Positions 1-8,014 of a DNA stretch of 64,000 nt are shown piece after piece. This DNA is from Streptomyces lasiicapitis (lineage in GTDB: Bacteria > Actinomycetota > Actinomycetes > Streptomycetales > Streptomycetaceae), in the NCBI RefSeq assembly GCF_014646335.1, contig NZ_BMNG01000016.1:178850-242849 (forward strand), written 5' to 3'. Under the pieces are notes generated by a model. That model searched no databases. It worked only from the letters and a program-made list of their open reading frames with translations, and was not told the origin of the DNA. Numbering within the stretch: the first letter of the stretch is position 1; the number at the start of each line of letters is the position of its first letter. A program made the position numbers and the translations under genes.

Positions 1-94
1 TCACGAAGTCCCACACCCGCCCGGGCGGGGCGTCGATCCAGGTGCGCACCTCGACGGTCGGCCCCTCCGCGTAACGTACCCCAGTCCACTCCAT
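1..94 (-). CDS. SRPBCC-family protein, N-terminus only (runs off the left edge)
   Basis: The minus strand reads from an ATG at 94 to the window edge and gives 31 residues beginning MEWTGVRYAEGPTVEV and ending PGRVWDFV. A first beta strand rich in V/E/R followed by D-A-P-P-x-x-V-W-D is how SRPBCC (START/Bet v1, polyketide cyclase/dehydrase) proteins begin, with helix alpha1 starting at the PxxVWxxV motif. These proteins bind hydrophobic ligands in a helix-grip cavity. Only the first strand and helix start are visible, so the ligand cannot be inferred. The family call rests on this short motif. Confidence 0.6.
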   Translation of the reverse strand, partial: MEWTGVRYAEGPTVEVRTWIDAPPGRVWDFV

Positions 95-242
95 GACCAG
101 CAGAGTTGCTTAACAGGACTGACCTGTCAAGGAGTTGTCGGCCCAACACCGGACGGCGAGCACCCCTAAGGTCGGCCATGACACCCTCAGCAACGGCGCC
201 GTGGTCTCGGCGCCGACGGACCCGCGAGTGAGGCGAAGAACG

Positions 243-644
243 ATGTGGCCGCGAGTCAACGGAATGCGCTCCATCGAGCTGGGAACGCCCGGCGCGATGC
301 GGGCCGAGCTGAACGCCCTGGTCCTGGCCGGGACGAAGACCACCACCACCGGTCTCCTCGGTGACTACGCCAAGGAGACCGAGGGCCTGGAGTACCCGGG
401 CGAGCGCCTCGCGCTGCTCGACGACGAGGGCCGGTACGTGGCCACCGTGGAGATCACGGACGCCGAGGTGACGTCGTTCGCGGGGGTGACCTGGGCCCAT
501 GCCGACGCCGAGGGCGAGGGCTTCACCTCACTCGCCGACTGGCGTACGGGGCACCGCCGTTACTGGGCGGAGCAAGGAACGCCGGTCACGGACGAGACAC
601 TCGTGGTGTGCCTGGCGTTCCGGCTGACGCGGGCCGAAGCCTGA
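243..644 (+). CDS. ASCH domain protein (YhfF-like)
   Basis: A protein of about 133 residues from the ATG at 243, which has GAGG about 9 bases upstream. The frame stays open upstream to about 135 but that stretch lacks a ribosome site and family similarity. The sequence contains A-G-x-K-x-x-T-T-G near the N-terminus, then L-x-Y-P-G-E, then V-E-I-T-D-A-E-V, and W-A-x-A-x-x-E-G-E-G-F. This is the order seen in ASCH domains of the YhfF type: the G-x-K-x-x-T motif and a following PUA-like beta barrel. ASCH domains are thought to bind RNA or modified nucleosides. It stands alone, followed by a serine hydrolase gene on the same strand 118 bases later. Confidence 0.75.
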   Translation: MWPRVNGMRSIELGTPGAMRAELNALVLAGTKTTTTGLLGDYAKETEGLEYPGERLALLDDEGRYVATVEITDAEVTSFAGVTWAHADAEGEGFTSLADWRTGHRRYWAEQGTPVTDETLVVCLAFRLTRAEA

Positions 645-762
645 GCGGCGGAGTGCTGGGCGTGGGCCCAAGTGGCGCCGGTGACCATCACGGTATATCC
701 GGCGAACCGCATGGCCGCCGCTGCCCGCGCCCGCGGCAGGGCGTTGATGCCATCATGCTGGG

Positions 763-1929
763 GTGAGTCGCGACGTGAGTGCGGATGTGCGGGCCCGGGT
801 CGACAGCCTCCTGCACGGACTCGTGGAATCCGGCGCGGAGAGCGGGCTGCAAGTCGCGGCGTACGTCGACGGGGAGCAGCTCGTCTCGACCTGCGCGGGC
901 GCGTACGACCCGCCCGGGGTCCGGGCACCGGGGCCTGACGCTCCGGCCACTCCGGCGGCACCTGCCCCGCTCACGCCCGACACGCCGATCCACAGCTTCT
1001 CCACCGGCAAGGGCTTCATGGCCACGCTCGTGCACGTGCTCGCGGAGCGCGGCCTGATCGACTACGACACCCCGATCGCCCACTACTGGCCCGAGTTCGC
1101 CGCCCACCGCAAGGACCGGGCCACCGTGCGCGACGCCCTGACCCACACGATCGGCATCCCGCAGCTCCCGCCCGACATCACACCGGCGGAGCTGTGCGAC
1201 TGGGACACCATGTGCGCCGTAGTCGCGGACCAGAAACCACTCTGGGAGCCGGGCTCGGACAGCGGCTACCACGGCTGGACCTTCGGCTGGATCCTCGGCG
1301 AACCGGTGCGCCGCATCACCGGCCTCACCCCGGCAGAGGCCCTTCGTACGTACGTCACGGAGCCGCTCGGCGTGGCGGACGAGCTGTACTTCGGCATTCC
1401 CGAAGCGGAACTTCCCCGCGTCGCACCGCTCGTGGAGGGCAACTGGGCGGCATGGCTGGAAAACCTGCCCCCGTCCGTGCCCTTCCGCCGCTTCGTCGTA
1501 CCGAACCGGAGCGTGTGGACGACCGCCGAACTGGCCAACCGCCGCGACTACCTGCTCGCGGACACCCCGGCGGGCGGCACCACCACCGCACGCGCCGCCG
1601 CGCGCATGTACGCGGCGCTCCTGGGTGAGGTCGACGGCGTACGCCTGATCTCACCGGAGCGCCTGGAGCAGGTCACCGCGGTCGCGGTCCAGGGCAAGGA
1701 CCAGATGCTCCTCGGCCGGTTCGCCAAGGGCCTCGGCTACTTCCTGGGGCTGCCCGAGATGGGCGGCGAGCACACGGCCTTCGGCCACCACGGCAGCGGC
1801 GGCAGCATCGCCTTCGCCGACCGCGAACGCGGCCTGACCTTCGCGCTCACCCGCACGCGGCTGGTCGGCGGCGAGGCGGACCGGGCCGCGCGCCTGGCGG
1901 CGGACGAGATCCGGTCCCACCTCTCCTAG
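763..1929 (+). CDS. serine hydrolase, class C beta-lactamase/esterase family
   Basis: A 388-residue protein of the beta-lactamase-related (COG1680) family. The catalytic S-T-G-K tetrad is at residues 80-83. A Y-H-G-W-T motif in the middle takes the place of the YxN motif, and H-H-G-S-G-G near the C-terminus corresponds to the third H/K-x-G motif. There is no signal peptide, so it probably acts in the cytoplasm as an esterase or peptidase rather than as a drug-resistance enzyme. The GTG at 763 has no good ribosome site, and a second GTG at 775 is also possible. A proline/alanine-rich insert at residues 50-70 is longer than in most relatives. Confidence 0.85.
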   Translation: MSRDVSADVRARVDSLLHGLVESGAESGLQVAAYVDGEQLVSTCAGAYDPPGVRAPGPDAPATPAAPAPLTPDTPIHSFSTGKGFMATLVHVLAERGLIDYDTPIAHYWPEFAAHRKDRATVRDALTHTIGIPQLPPDITPAELCDWDTMCAVVADQKPLWEPGSDSGYHGWTFGWILGEPVRRITGLTPAEALRTYVTEPLGVADELYFGIPEAELPRVAPLVEGNWAAWLENLPPSVPFRRFVVPNRSVWTTAELANRRDYLLADTPAGGTTTARAAARMYAALLGEVDGVRLISPERLEQVTAVAVQGKDQMLLGRFAKGLGYFLGLPEMGGEHTAFGHHGSGGSIAFADRERGLTFALTRTRLVGGEADRAARLAADEIRSHLS

Positions 1930-1943
1930 CCCCCATCCAGCGG

Positions 1944-2462
1944 TCAGTAGACGATCGACACGATGCGGCAGGCGGCTCCGGCCAGTTCACGGTCGCCGTC
2001 GACGCGGGCGCGGGCCAGCGCGCTGTCCGGCTGGATGCCTCGGGTGCACAGGCGCCAGGCGGTCTCCGCGTCCAGACCGACCAGCGTGGCAGGACGTCCG
2101 GCATCCGGCTGGGCCAGCGACCAGCCGGCCCCGGTGGCCGTGGCCGTCCAGCTGCCACCGGCCGCCCCCTCGATCCGCACCCGGATCTGCGTGCCGAGTG
2201 GTGCGTCGACCTCGCGCAGAGCGTGCGGCAGCGCCCGCATGAAGGTGTCCAGGACCACGGACAGGAACCGCGGATCCGGGTCGGTGTCCTGGCCGATGGC
2301 GTGGCGGATCTGCTGGCGGTGGGTCCAGAACTCGGTGAAGTCGCGGGCGCTGTCCAACCACATCGGTGCCGGGTCGACACCGGCCCAGGACACACCCAGC
2401 GACGGCGATCGGGGGATCTCACCCAAGCCTGCCAACCACGTACTCGGTCGACTACCGAACAT
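1944..2462 (-). pseudogene. C-terminal half of a mycothiol-dependent maleylpyruvate isomerase-like (TIGR03083) protein
   Basis: The open frame encodes about 172 residues that resemble only the second half of TIGR03083/DinB-like mycothiol-dependent enzymes. The recognisable part runs S-W-A-G-x-D-P-A-P-M-W-L-D-x-A-R-D-F-T-E, then H-R-Q-Q-I-R-H-A, followed by the C-terminal domain with a W-S-L-A-x-P pattern. Family members are about 250-270 residues and carry the metal-binding DinB bundle at the N-terminus, which is missing. No missing half is visible in any frame between 2463 and 2690. It is probably a truncated relic. A functional short protein is possible but less likely. Confidence 0.6.
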
Positions 2463-2691
2463 CCCCCTTTGGGCCGCTCGTGCCCGCGAGTCGGCCCGAC
2501 CCGCTCCGCAGTCGGTACCGACTCGTCCGCACGCGGCCGAGCGGTCCGCCGTCGCGAGGTGGTGCGCGGTGGTGCGACTGGCGCCGTCGATGCGCTGCGG
2601 TGCGCCCCCTCAGCCCTGTCCGGTCGCTATCCGGCTCTGCCGGGCCGCGCCATGGTGAGCAGGGGTACACCAAGTGTGCAGGGGGGACATC

Positions 2692-3834
2692 ATGAAGCTT
2701 TCCACGGGACGGCGCGTCGTCGCGGCACTGACCGCGGCCTTGCTGATCGCCGGCGTCACCACCGCGTGCGGTGGTGACGAGGACGCGAAAGAGAAGGTCA
2801 TCCCGGTAGCGGCCGGAGCACTGGGGCCGGACCCGTTCTTCCGGGGAACCATAGGCCACGACCGGCAGGGTCTGACACCGCAGTCCGGCGGCGGCGTACG
2901 CACCGGTGACACCCCGGGGCTCTACGGCGGGACGCTCAACAAGAGCAGCTGCGACAAGGCCGCGCTGGTCGACTTCCTGACGGATGCGCGCAACACGAAG
3001 AAGGCGGCGGCGTGGTCGAAGGCGCGTGGCATCGGCGTCAAGGGCATCGGGCGCTATGTCCGGGGCCTGACACCCGTCCTGCTGCGCACCGACACGCTGG
3101 TCAAGAACCATGGCTTCCGCAAGGGGGTGGCCACGGTCTTCGAGTCTCTCCTCGAAGCGGGCATCGCGGTGCTCCTCGACCGGTTCGGCCAGCCAGTGGT
3201 CAAGTGCAACTGCGGCAACCCCCTCGCGCCGCCCTCGCTGAGTCCCGGCGACATCGATCCGGGCAGCATCCCGGATCCGGACTGGCGCGATCGGTATGAC
3301 CGGGACAAGACCACGACTGTCAAGCCCGGCACGAAGCCCAAGCGCATCGGCAGGTTCCGGCTGCTCGACCTCGACAGCGGCAAGGGCATCGGACGCACGG
3401 CGGGCACGAAGGCGACGCAGGACGTCCGGCTGCCCGCACCGCCGCCGCTGCCGCCGCCGGCCCGGTCCGAGACCGGCACGCCCGCGCCGTCGAGCACCGC
3501 GCCCGCGCGCTCCGGAATCGTCGGCACCTGGGAGCTCGCCGGAGAGCGGGTGCGAGTCGAGGAGCGCGGACCGGACGCGTTCACCGGCCGGACCACTGCC
3601 GAGAACGAGGTCGGCACCGGGGGCTGCGTCATCGAAGTGGGCCGTGAGATCTGGAAGGTGAACGGCAGCGGACCGCGCTACACGGGCACCGTGCTCTCGC
3701 TCGACCCGCGGACCTGCCAGGACACAGAACACATCGACGCCACCTGGGAACTGACCGGCACGGACACGCTCAAGGTGTGTGCGAGTGTCGCGCAGCAGCA
3801 AGGGTGCAACACCCTTTCCCGGGTGACGGAGTAG
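2692..3834 (+). CDS. secreted lipoprotein, DUF6777-like
   Basis: A 380-residue exported protein. The ATG at 2692 follows a GGGGGG ribosome site and starts a typical lipoprotein signal: basic K-L-S-T-G-R-R, a hydrophobic run, then V-T-T-A-C at the cleavage position. The mature N-terminal half contains T-P-G-L-Y-G-G-T, a conserved S-C-D-K, L-T-P-V-L-L-R, N-H-G-F-R and C-N-C-G-N-P. I recognise this from memory as the DUF6777 pattern of Streptomyces. A proline-rich linker (about residues 240-270) leads to a C-terminal domain of about 100 residues with G-T-W-E-L repeats, probably a lipocalin-like beta barrel. The role is unknown. Confidence 0.75.
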   Translation: MKLSTGRRVVAALTAALLIAGVTTACGGDEDAKEKVIPVAAGALGPDPFFRGTIGHDRQGLTPQSGGGVRTGDTPGLYGGTLNKSSCDKAALVDFLTDARNTKKAAAWSKARGIGVKGIGRYVRGLTPVLLRTDTLVKNHGFRKGVATVFESLLEAGIAVLLDRFGQPVVKCNCGNPLAPPSLSPGDIDPGSIPDPDWRDRYDRDKTTTVKPGTKPKRIGRFRLLDLDSGKGIGRTAGTKATQDVRLPAPPPLPPPARSETGTPAPSSTAPARSGIVGTWELAGERVRVEERGPDAFTGRTTAENEVGTGGCVIEVGREIWKVNGSGPRYTGTVLSLDPRTCQDTEHIDATWELTGTDTLKVCASVAQQQGCNTLSRVTE

Positions 3835-4041
3835 GTCCAACGGCGACGGGCGGTCCTGTCATTCGCGCGCGGTGAACGCCCAAAGAGGGGCACAACAACC
3901 CAGGGAGAAGGCCACCCGCCACGACATGGGCAAAACCGCAAAACGGAGGCCGGGGGGTGATCCTTCACCAGCCACTCGGCCTTACCCCCGGCTCCGAGGC
4001 AACGGACTGGGTCCTCAGCCTCCACGGCTACTGGACACCCC

Positions 4042-4536
4042 CTAGGCGAACCTCCTGCGCACGTCCGCCCGTTCGGCCAGGCGAGGTGGGAAGCCCGGCC
4101 CCATCCGGGGTCTGGTGTCCTCGGACGTCATCGGCTGCTTGCAGTGCGCGCACACCACTTCGGGAGTGCCTTCGTGGCCGCACGGCTCGTGGTGGAAGAC
4201 GACCGGTGGGCCGTCGTCGCCGCTGAGCCAGCGGTTGCCCCAGCTGTTCATGGCGGCGAGGACACCGAAGAAGTCGTGTCCCTTCTCGGTGAGTACGTAG
4301 TCGTGGCGCACCGGTTCGCTCTGGTAGGGGCGCTTCTCCAGGAGGCCCTCGTCGACGAGGCGTCGCAGGCGGTCGGCGAGGGTGTTGCGCGCGATGCCGA
4401 GTTCCTGCTGGAAGGTGTCGAACCGCGTCACTCCGTAGAAGGCTTCGCGCAGCACGAGTGGCGTCCACCAGTCGCCGAGCAGATCCATGGTGCGCGCGAT
4501 GGAGCAGGGCCAGTTGGCAAAGGATGTCCGCCTCAT
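4042..4536 (-). CDS. HxlR-family transcriptional regulator
   Basis: A 164-residue winged-helix regulator. The N-terminal half has the HxlR signature: C at position 11, then W-W-T-P-L-V-L-R-E, F-x-x-x-L-G-I-A-R-N-T-L-A-D-R-L and L-V-x-E-G-L-L. HxlR proteins usually sense reactive electrophiles or disulfide stress through that N-terminal Cys. The C-terminus carries C-G-H followed by C-A-H-C-K, a small zinc-binding knuckle seen in part of this family. It is monocistronic on the minus strand and its target is not obvious. Confidence 0.9.
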   Translation of the reverse strand: MRRTSFANWPCSIARTMDLLGDWWTPLVLREAFYGVTRFDTFQQELGIARNTLADRLRRLVDEGLLEKRPYQSEPVRHDYVLTEKGHDFFGVLAAMNSWGNRWLSGDDGPPVVFHHEPCGHEGTPEVVCAHCKQPMTSEDTRPRMGPGFPPRLAERADVRRRFA

Positions 4537-4627
4537 GGAGTCAGCATAAGAAGGGTTCGCGCATGCGTACGCCCTCCGGTGCGCACCGGACGCACTCCGT
4601 GCACCCGGCCGTGCGTCGCCGCGGGGC

Positions 4628-5260
4628 TCAACCGCCTTCCGTGAGGCGCTCCTTGGCGCGCCGGTGGCCCGCCACCCGCTCGCGCGTCGCGCACCGCGGT
4701 GAGCAGTAGCGACGCGGCGTACCGCTGCCGCCGGTGACGTACACGTTGGCGCAGCTCGGTGAGGCGCACAGGCCGCCGGGGGGCCTCTGCCGGTCCCAGA
4801 CGAGGACGGCGAGGGCCATGCAGGACGACGCGAGGAACCACTCCGCCCACGGCGCGTCGTCGTGGCCGTCCAGGTGGATGTGCCAGGGGGTGCCGCCGCC
4901 GTGCGCGGTGAGCCGGACCGGGCCGCAGCCGTCGGCCAGGAGCCGGTTCAGGCGTGCCGCCGCCGCGTCGGTGTCGGCGGCGGCGAAGACCTCGCGCAGC
5001 AGCGCCGCGACCGCGCGCATCTCCGTCACGTCGGCGGCGGACACGTCCAGGGGGTCCTTCTCGCCGTACTCGCGCAGGACGGCTTCGACGGTGCTGATCA
5101 CGGTGTTCGCGGCGGGTGCGGGCTCTTCGGCGCCGAGGGCGCTGGATGCGCTGAGGGCGTTGACGAGCGCCGCGGTGCGCTGGGCGGACCGGAGGACGGA
5201 GTGACGGGTGGACCACTCGTCCTTGGCAGGCGTCGCGCCTTCGTCGTTCGGCTTCTTCAC
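4628..5260 (-). CDS. CGNR zinc-finger (ABATE-type) regulator
   Basis: About 210 residues from a GTG at 5260; an upstream ATG at 5326 would overlap the divergent MFS gene. The body matches ABATE (DUF1470) proteins: a helical N-terminal domain with R-S-A-Q-R-T-A-A-L-V-N-A-L and a C-terminal zinc ribbon C-A-S-P-S-C-A-N-V-Y-V followed by R-R-Y-C-S-P-R-C and R-V-A-G-H-R-R. The canonical C-G-N-R loop reads C-A-N-V here. These proteins are predicted stress-responsive transcription factors. It is divergently transcribed from an MFS transporter gene across the four-half-site operator at 5279-5339, so it probably regulates both. Confidence 0.85.
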   Translation of the reverse strand: MKKPNDEGATPAKDEWSTRHSVLRSAQRTAALVNALSASSALGAEEPAPAANTVISTVEAVLREYGEKDPLDVSAADVTEMRAVAALLREVFAAADTDAAAARLNRLLADGCGPVRLTAHGGGTPWHIHLDGHDDAPWAEWFLASSCMALAVLVWDRQRPPGGLCASPSCANVYVTGGSGTPRRYCSPRCATRERVAGHRRAKERLTEGG

Positions 5261-5278
5261 GAAGGCGAGGGTATCGCC

Positions 5279-5339
5279 GTAACGCCTATGGTTCGCCTGC
5301 CCGTTACCTTGTAACGTGCTGCGCATGTTAAAGCGTTAC
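5279..5339. promoter_or_regulatory. symmetrical four-half-site operator between the CGNR regulator and MFS genes
   Basis: GTAACG occurs at 5279-5284 and 5311-5316, and its reverse complement CGTTAC at 5302-5307 and 5334-5339. The order is GTAACG-N17-CGTTAC-N3-GTAACG-N17-CGTTAC, an exact dyad centred on base 5309 in the divergent promoter region. The rightmost half-site lies inside the first codons of the MFS gene. This looks like two paired dimer sites for one regulator. The adjacent CGNR protein is the natural candidate, by inference from position. Confidence 0.6.
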
Positions 5340-6551
5340 GGGATGGCGTCGTACCTCATGGCAGCCACGGCCGCACGTACCGGTGACGAGATGTCAGGTC
5401 CCGCGCTGCTCCTGGTGGGCCTTTCGGTGACGGGGTCTCCGGCCACGGCGTCGGCGCTCCTGTCGGGGATCACCGTCTCGGCGGCCGTGGGCGGGCCGGT
5501 CTTCGGGGCGATGCTCGACAGGGCGGCGCGTCCGGGGCGGCTGCTCGCGGGTGCGCTGGCCGCGTACTGCCTCGCACTGCTGGTCATCCTGTTGAGCCTC
5601 GGACGCCTTCCGCTGCCGTTCGTCCTCGCCACGGCCGTGTGCGGCGGGCTGCTGGGGCCCGCGCTCGCCGGCGGGTGGACCTCGCAAGTCCCGCGCGTGG
5701 CCGCCCCCGAGGGCCTGCCGCGCGCCAACGCGCTCGACGCGCTGACGTACAACTTCGCGAGTCTGGCGGGTCCCGCGCTGGCGGGCGCGGTCGCGATGGT
5801 GTCCGGCGCTTCGGCGAGCGTCGTCGTGTCCCTCGCCCTGATCGCCCTCGCGCTGCCGACGGCGTGGACGCTGCCGCGGAACCCCAAGGCGGCCCCGCGC
5901 GGGGCCTCCCGTCCGGTCGTCGCCGACCTGGCGTCCGGCTTCCGCGCCATCGGCCGCACCCGGCCCCTCGCCCGCGCGACCCTGACGTCCGTCCTCTCGT
6001 ACGTCGGCGTCGGGATGCTGGTGGCCTGCACTCCCCTGCTCGGCGAACAGGCCCTCGGCGCCACCGGATCGGGGACGTTCCTGCTGGCCACCCTCGCCGC
6101 CGCGTCCCTCGCCGCGAACGCCCTGCTGGCACGGCGACCCGGCCTGCTGCGGCCCGACGCGACGATCCTGGGCAGCACCCTCGCGCTCACCGTCGCCCTG
6201 CTCCTCTCCGCGACCGTGTCGCCCGTCGCGCTCTTCGTGGCGATGGCGGTCGCGGGGGCCGGGACGGGCCCGCAGCTCACGGCGCTCTTCGCCGTACGTC
6301 ACCGGGAGGCGCCCGAGCGTCTGCGCGGCCAGATCTTCACCACCGGGGCCAGCCTGAAGATCACCGGGTTCGCGATCGGCGCGGGCATCGGCGGCCCGAT
6401 CGCCACGTGGTCGCTCTCCGGCTCACTCGTCACGGCGGCGGGCTTCGAAGTCCTCGCGGCACTGGCCTTCTGGGCACTCAGTACGGCCCCCACTCGCGCG
6501 CAAAAGAAACACACGCATCGCCCCACCCAGGAAACCCGCACGTCACCCTGA
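5325..6551 (+). CDS. MFS transporter
   Basis: A roughly 408-residue twelve-helix major facilitator with alternating hydrophobic segments and a G-x-L-x-D-R-A-A-R-P-G-R loop after helix 2, the position of MFS motif A. The likely start is the ATG at 5325 (M-L-K-R-Y-G); a GTG at 5316 and an ATG at 5343 are alternatives. With either upstream start the Leu codon at 5328 is TTA, the rare codon read by the bldA tRNA in Streptomyces, so translation may be tied to development. It is divergent from the CGNR regulator, and the operator overlaps its start, so control is probably direct. The substrate is unknown; a drug-efflux role is plausible. Confidence 0.85.
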   Translation: MLKRYGMASYLMAATAARTGDEMSGPALLLVGLSVTGSPATASALLSGITVSAAVGGPVFGAMLDRAARPGRLLAGALAAYCLALLVILLSLGRLPLPFVLATAVCGGLLGPALAGGWTSQVPRVAAPEGLPRANALDALTYNFASLAGPALAGAVAMVSGASASVVVSLALIALALPTAWTLPRNPKAAPRGASRPVVADLASGFRAIGRTRPLARATLTSVLSYVGVGMLVACTPLLGEQALGATGSGTFLLATLAAASLAANALLARRPGLLRPDATILGSTLALTVALLLSATVSPVALFVAMAVAGAGTGPQLTALFAVRHREAPERLRGQIFTTGASLKITGFAIGAGIGGPIATWSLSGSLVTAAGFEVLAALAFWALSTAPTRAQKKHTHRPTQETRTSP

Positions 6552-6724
6552 CGCGCCGTCATCACACGGCTCCCACGCGCACGTACGGCCGTAACGTCCT
6601 GGTTCGTCCCGGGCGTCCTGCGACGTCCCGTGGCGCCCCCTGAGCGTCCCGTCGTGAGCGTGCCGTTGCGAACCGTGCCTCCCCCGTCGCGGGCGCCCCA
6701 CCAGCCTCCCGGAAGAGAGCTTCT

Positions 6725-7279
6725 GTGCCCGTGCCCCCGTTCCTGCGCCGCCTCGTCGTCCTCGCACTCCTGCCCCTCCTGACCGCCCTCGTCGGCGCGC
6801 TGCTGACCCCGGCGCACGCGGACACCGCGCTCCCGGCCGACCGGTCCGCCGCCGTCAGCGCGCTGTCCACGACGGCCGACGAGCCGTGCACCAGTCCGGA
6901 ACCCGTCGTCTGCGCCATCCGGAAGATGACGCCCGAGCAGCGCGCGGAGGCGCGGGAGATCCGCATCCGCTACCTGCAACTGCTCGACCACATGGAGGAT
7001 GTCGCCGACGAGATGCGCGCCGAGGGGCGCTCCGACGAGGAGATCGCCCGGCGCCTGGTCGACATGCGCAACGAGGCCAAGGACATCACGCGGGCCGGCA
7101 TGTCCCCGGAGGCGGTGAAGGAGCTGGAAGCACGCAACATGAAGAAGTACGGCAACCCGCTGGGCCCGACGGCCGACCAGCAGTTCGCCAGGTACGGGAG
7201 CTGGGCGGCCGTGATCGCGGCGGCGACGCGCAGCAGCGCGGCCGTCGACCAGGAGCTCGGACTGGAGCGCCGCCGCTGA
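6725..7279 (+). CDS. small secreted protein, possible toxin of a coupled pair
   Basis: A 184-residue protein starting at a GTG with GGAAGAGAG upstream. The N-terminus is a classical Sec signal: R-R followed by a long Leu/Ala core ending A-H-A near residue 33. The mature part is charged and helical, with M-T-P-E-Q-R-A-E-A-R-E and a distinctive C-terminal Y-G-N-P-L-G-P-T, Y-G-S-W-A-A-V-I pattern. I do not recognise a characterised family. Its stop overlaps the start of the next gene by one base (TGATG), so the two are translationally coupled. Secreted protein plus coupled leaderless partner resembles an effector with its immunity protein, but that is inference. Confidence 0.7.
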   Translation: MPVPPFLRRLVVLALLPLLTALVGALLTPAHADTALPADRSAAVSALSTTADEPCTSPEPVVCAIRKMTPEQRAEAREIRIRYLQLLDHMEDVADEMRAEGRSDEEIARRLVDMRNEAKDITRAGMSPEAVKELEARNMKKYGNPLGPTADQQFARYGSWAAVIAAATRSSAAVDQELGLERRR

Positions 7280-7782
7280 TGCCTGCCATAGGGAAGCCCA
7301 CCGCACCGCCGTCCGCGGTGGTGCTGCAGGACTACGACCGGCACGGCCGCGTGTGGTCGCTGGACACCGCGACCGGCCTGCTCACACCCGGATCCGGCCG
7401 CTGCCACGGGTTCGTCCACCTCACGGACGCCGCCAGGGGCGGACACGCTCCGGTCGCGGCCGCCCTGTACGCCAAGGGGTCCGGCACCACCACACTCTGG
7501 CTGCAGTTCGGCCCGCAGTCGTGGGACTGCTCCTCGGTCGCCGTGCGGCAGGCGTCCGAGCCGGACGGGCACCGGCTGTTCACAGTGTTCGGGGCACGCG
7601 GCCCGGAGCTGGAACTGCGCTACCCGGCCCCGGATCCGGGGCCCGCCGACCCGACGTACGACTGGATCGACACCGTCGCGGACGACTTCTTCCTGTGGGC
7701 CGCGGAGCGCCTCACCGATGACGCCGAGGGCGCCAGGGAAGCCCTGACGGAGCACTTCGGCACGGGCTTCCTGCCTGCGTGA
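7279..7782 (+). CDS. cytosolic partner of the upstream secreted protein, unknown function
   Basis: A 167-residue protein with no signal peptide or membrane segment, starting at the ATG that overlaps the preceding stop codon. It is rich in aromatic and acidic residues, with V-L-Q-D-Y-D-R-H-G-R-V-W-S-L near the N-terminus, a central T-T-L-W-L-Q-F-G and a C-terminal Y-D-W-I-D-T-V-A-D-D-F-F-L-W. I recognise no family. Acidic, compact and coupled to a secreted gene, it has the general character of an immunity or chaperone protein. A separate metabolic role cannot be excluded. Confidence 0.65.
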   Translation: MPAIGKPTAPPSAVVLQDYDRHGRVWSLDTATGLLTPGSGRCHGFVHLTDAARGGHAPVAAALYAKGSGTTTLWLQFGPQSWDCSSVAVRQASEPDGHRLFTVFGARGPELELRYPAPDPGPADPTYDWIDTVADDFFLWAAERLTDDAEGAREALTEHFGTGFLPA

Positions 7783-8014
7783 AGCCGGAGAGTTCATCGC
7801 GGGCCGGCTCGACGCGCCGTGGGGACGTCGCAGAGCCATGGCCATCGCTGGCGAGGCTCTGCTCACCTTCACGCCCTCGCCTACGCCACGGACCTCAGCA
7901 CCACGTGACAGACGTGGATGGTGGCCGCGCTGGGCACGAGACACCCAGGGGCGGAACCAGTTCCGCAAGCAAGAGCGGCGGTAGCGACGGTTACTGCGGC
8001 CAGAGGGATGTGCT

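Noticed and set aside
2452..3840. A 462-codon open frame on the minus strand
   Set aside because: It is antisense to the lipoprotein gene, with reversed codon bias and no ribosome site or family pattern. Long antisense frames are common in GC-rich DNA.
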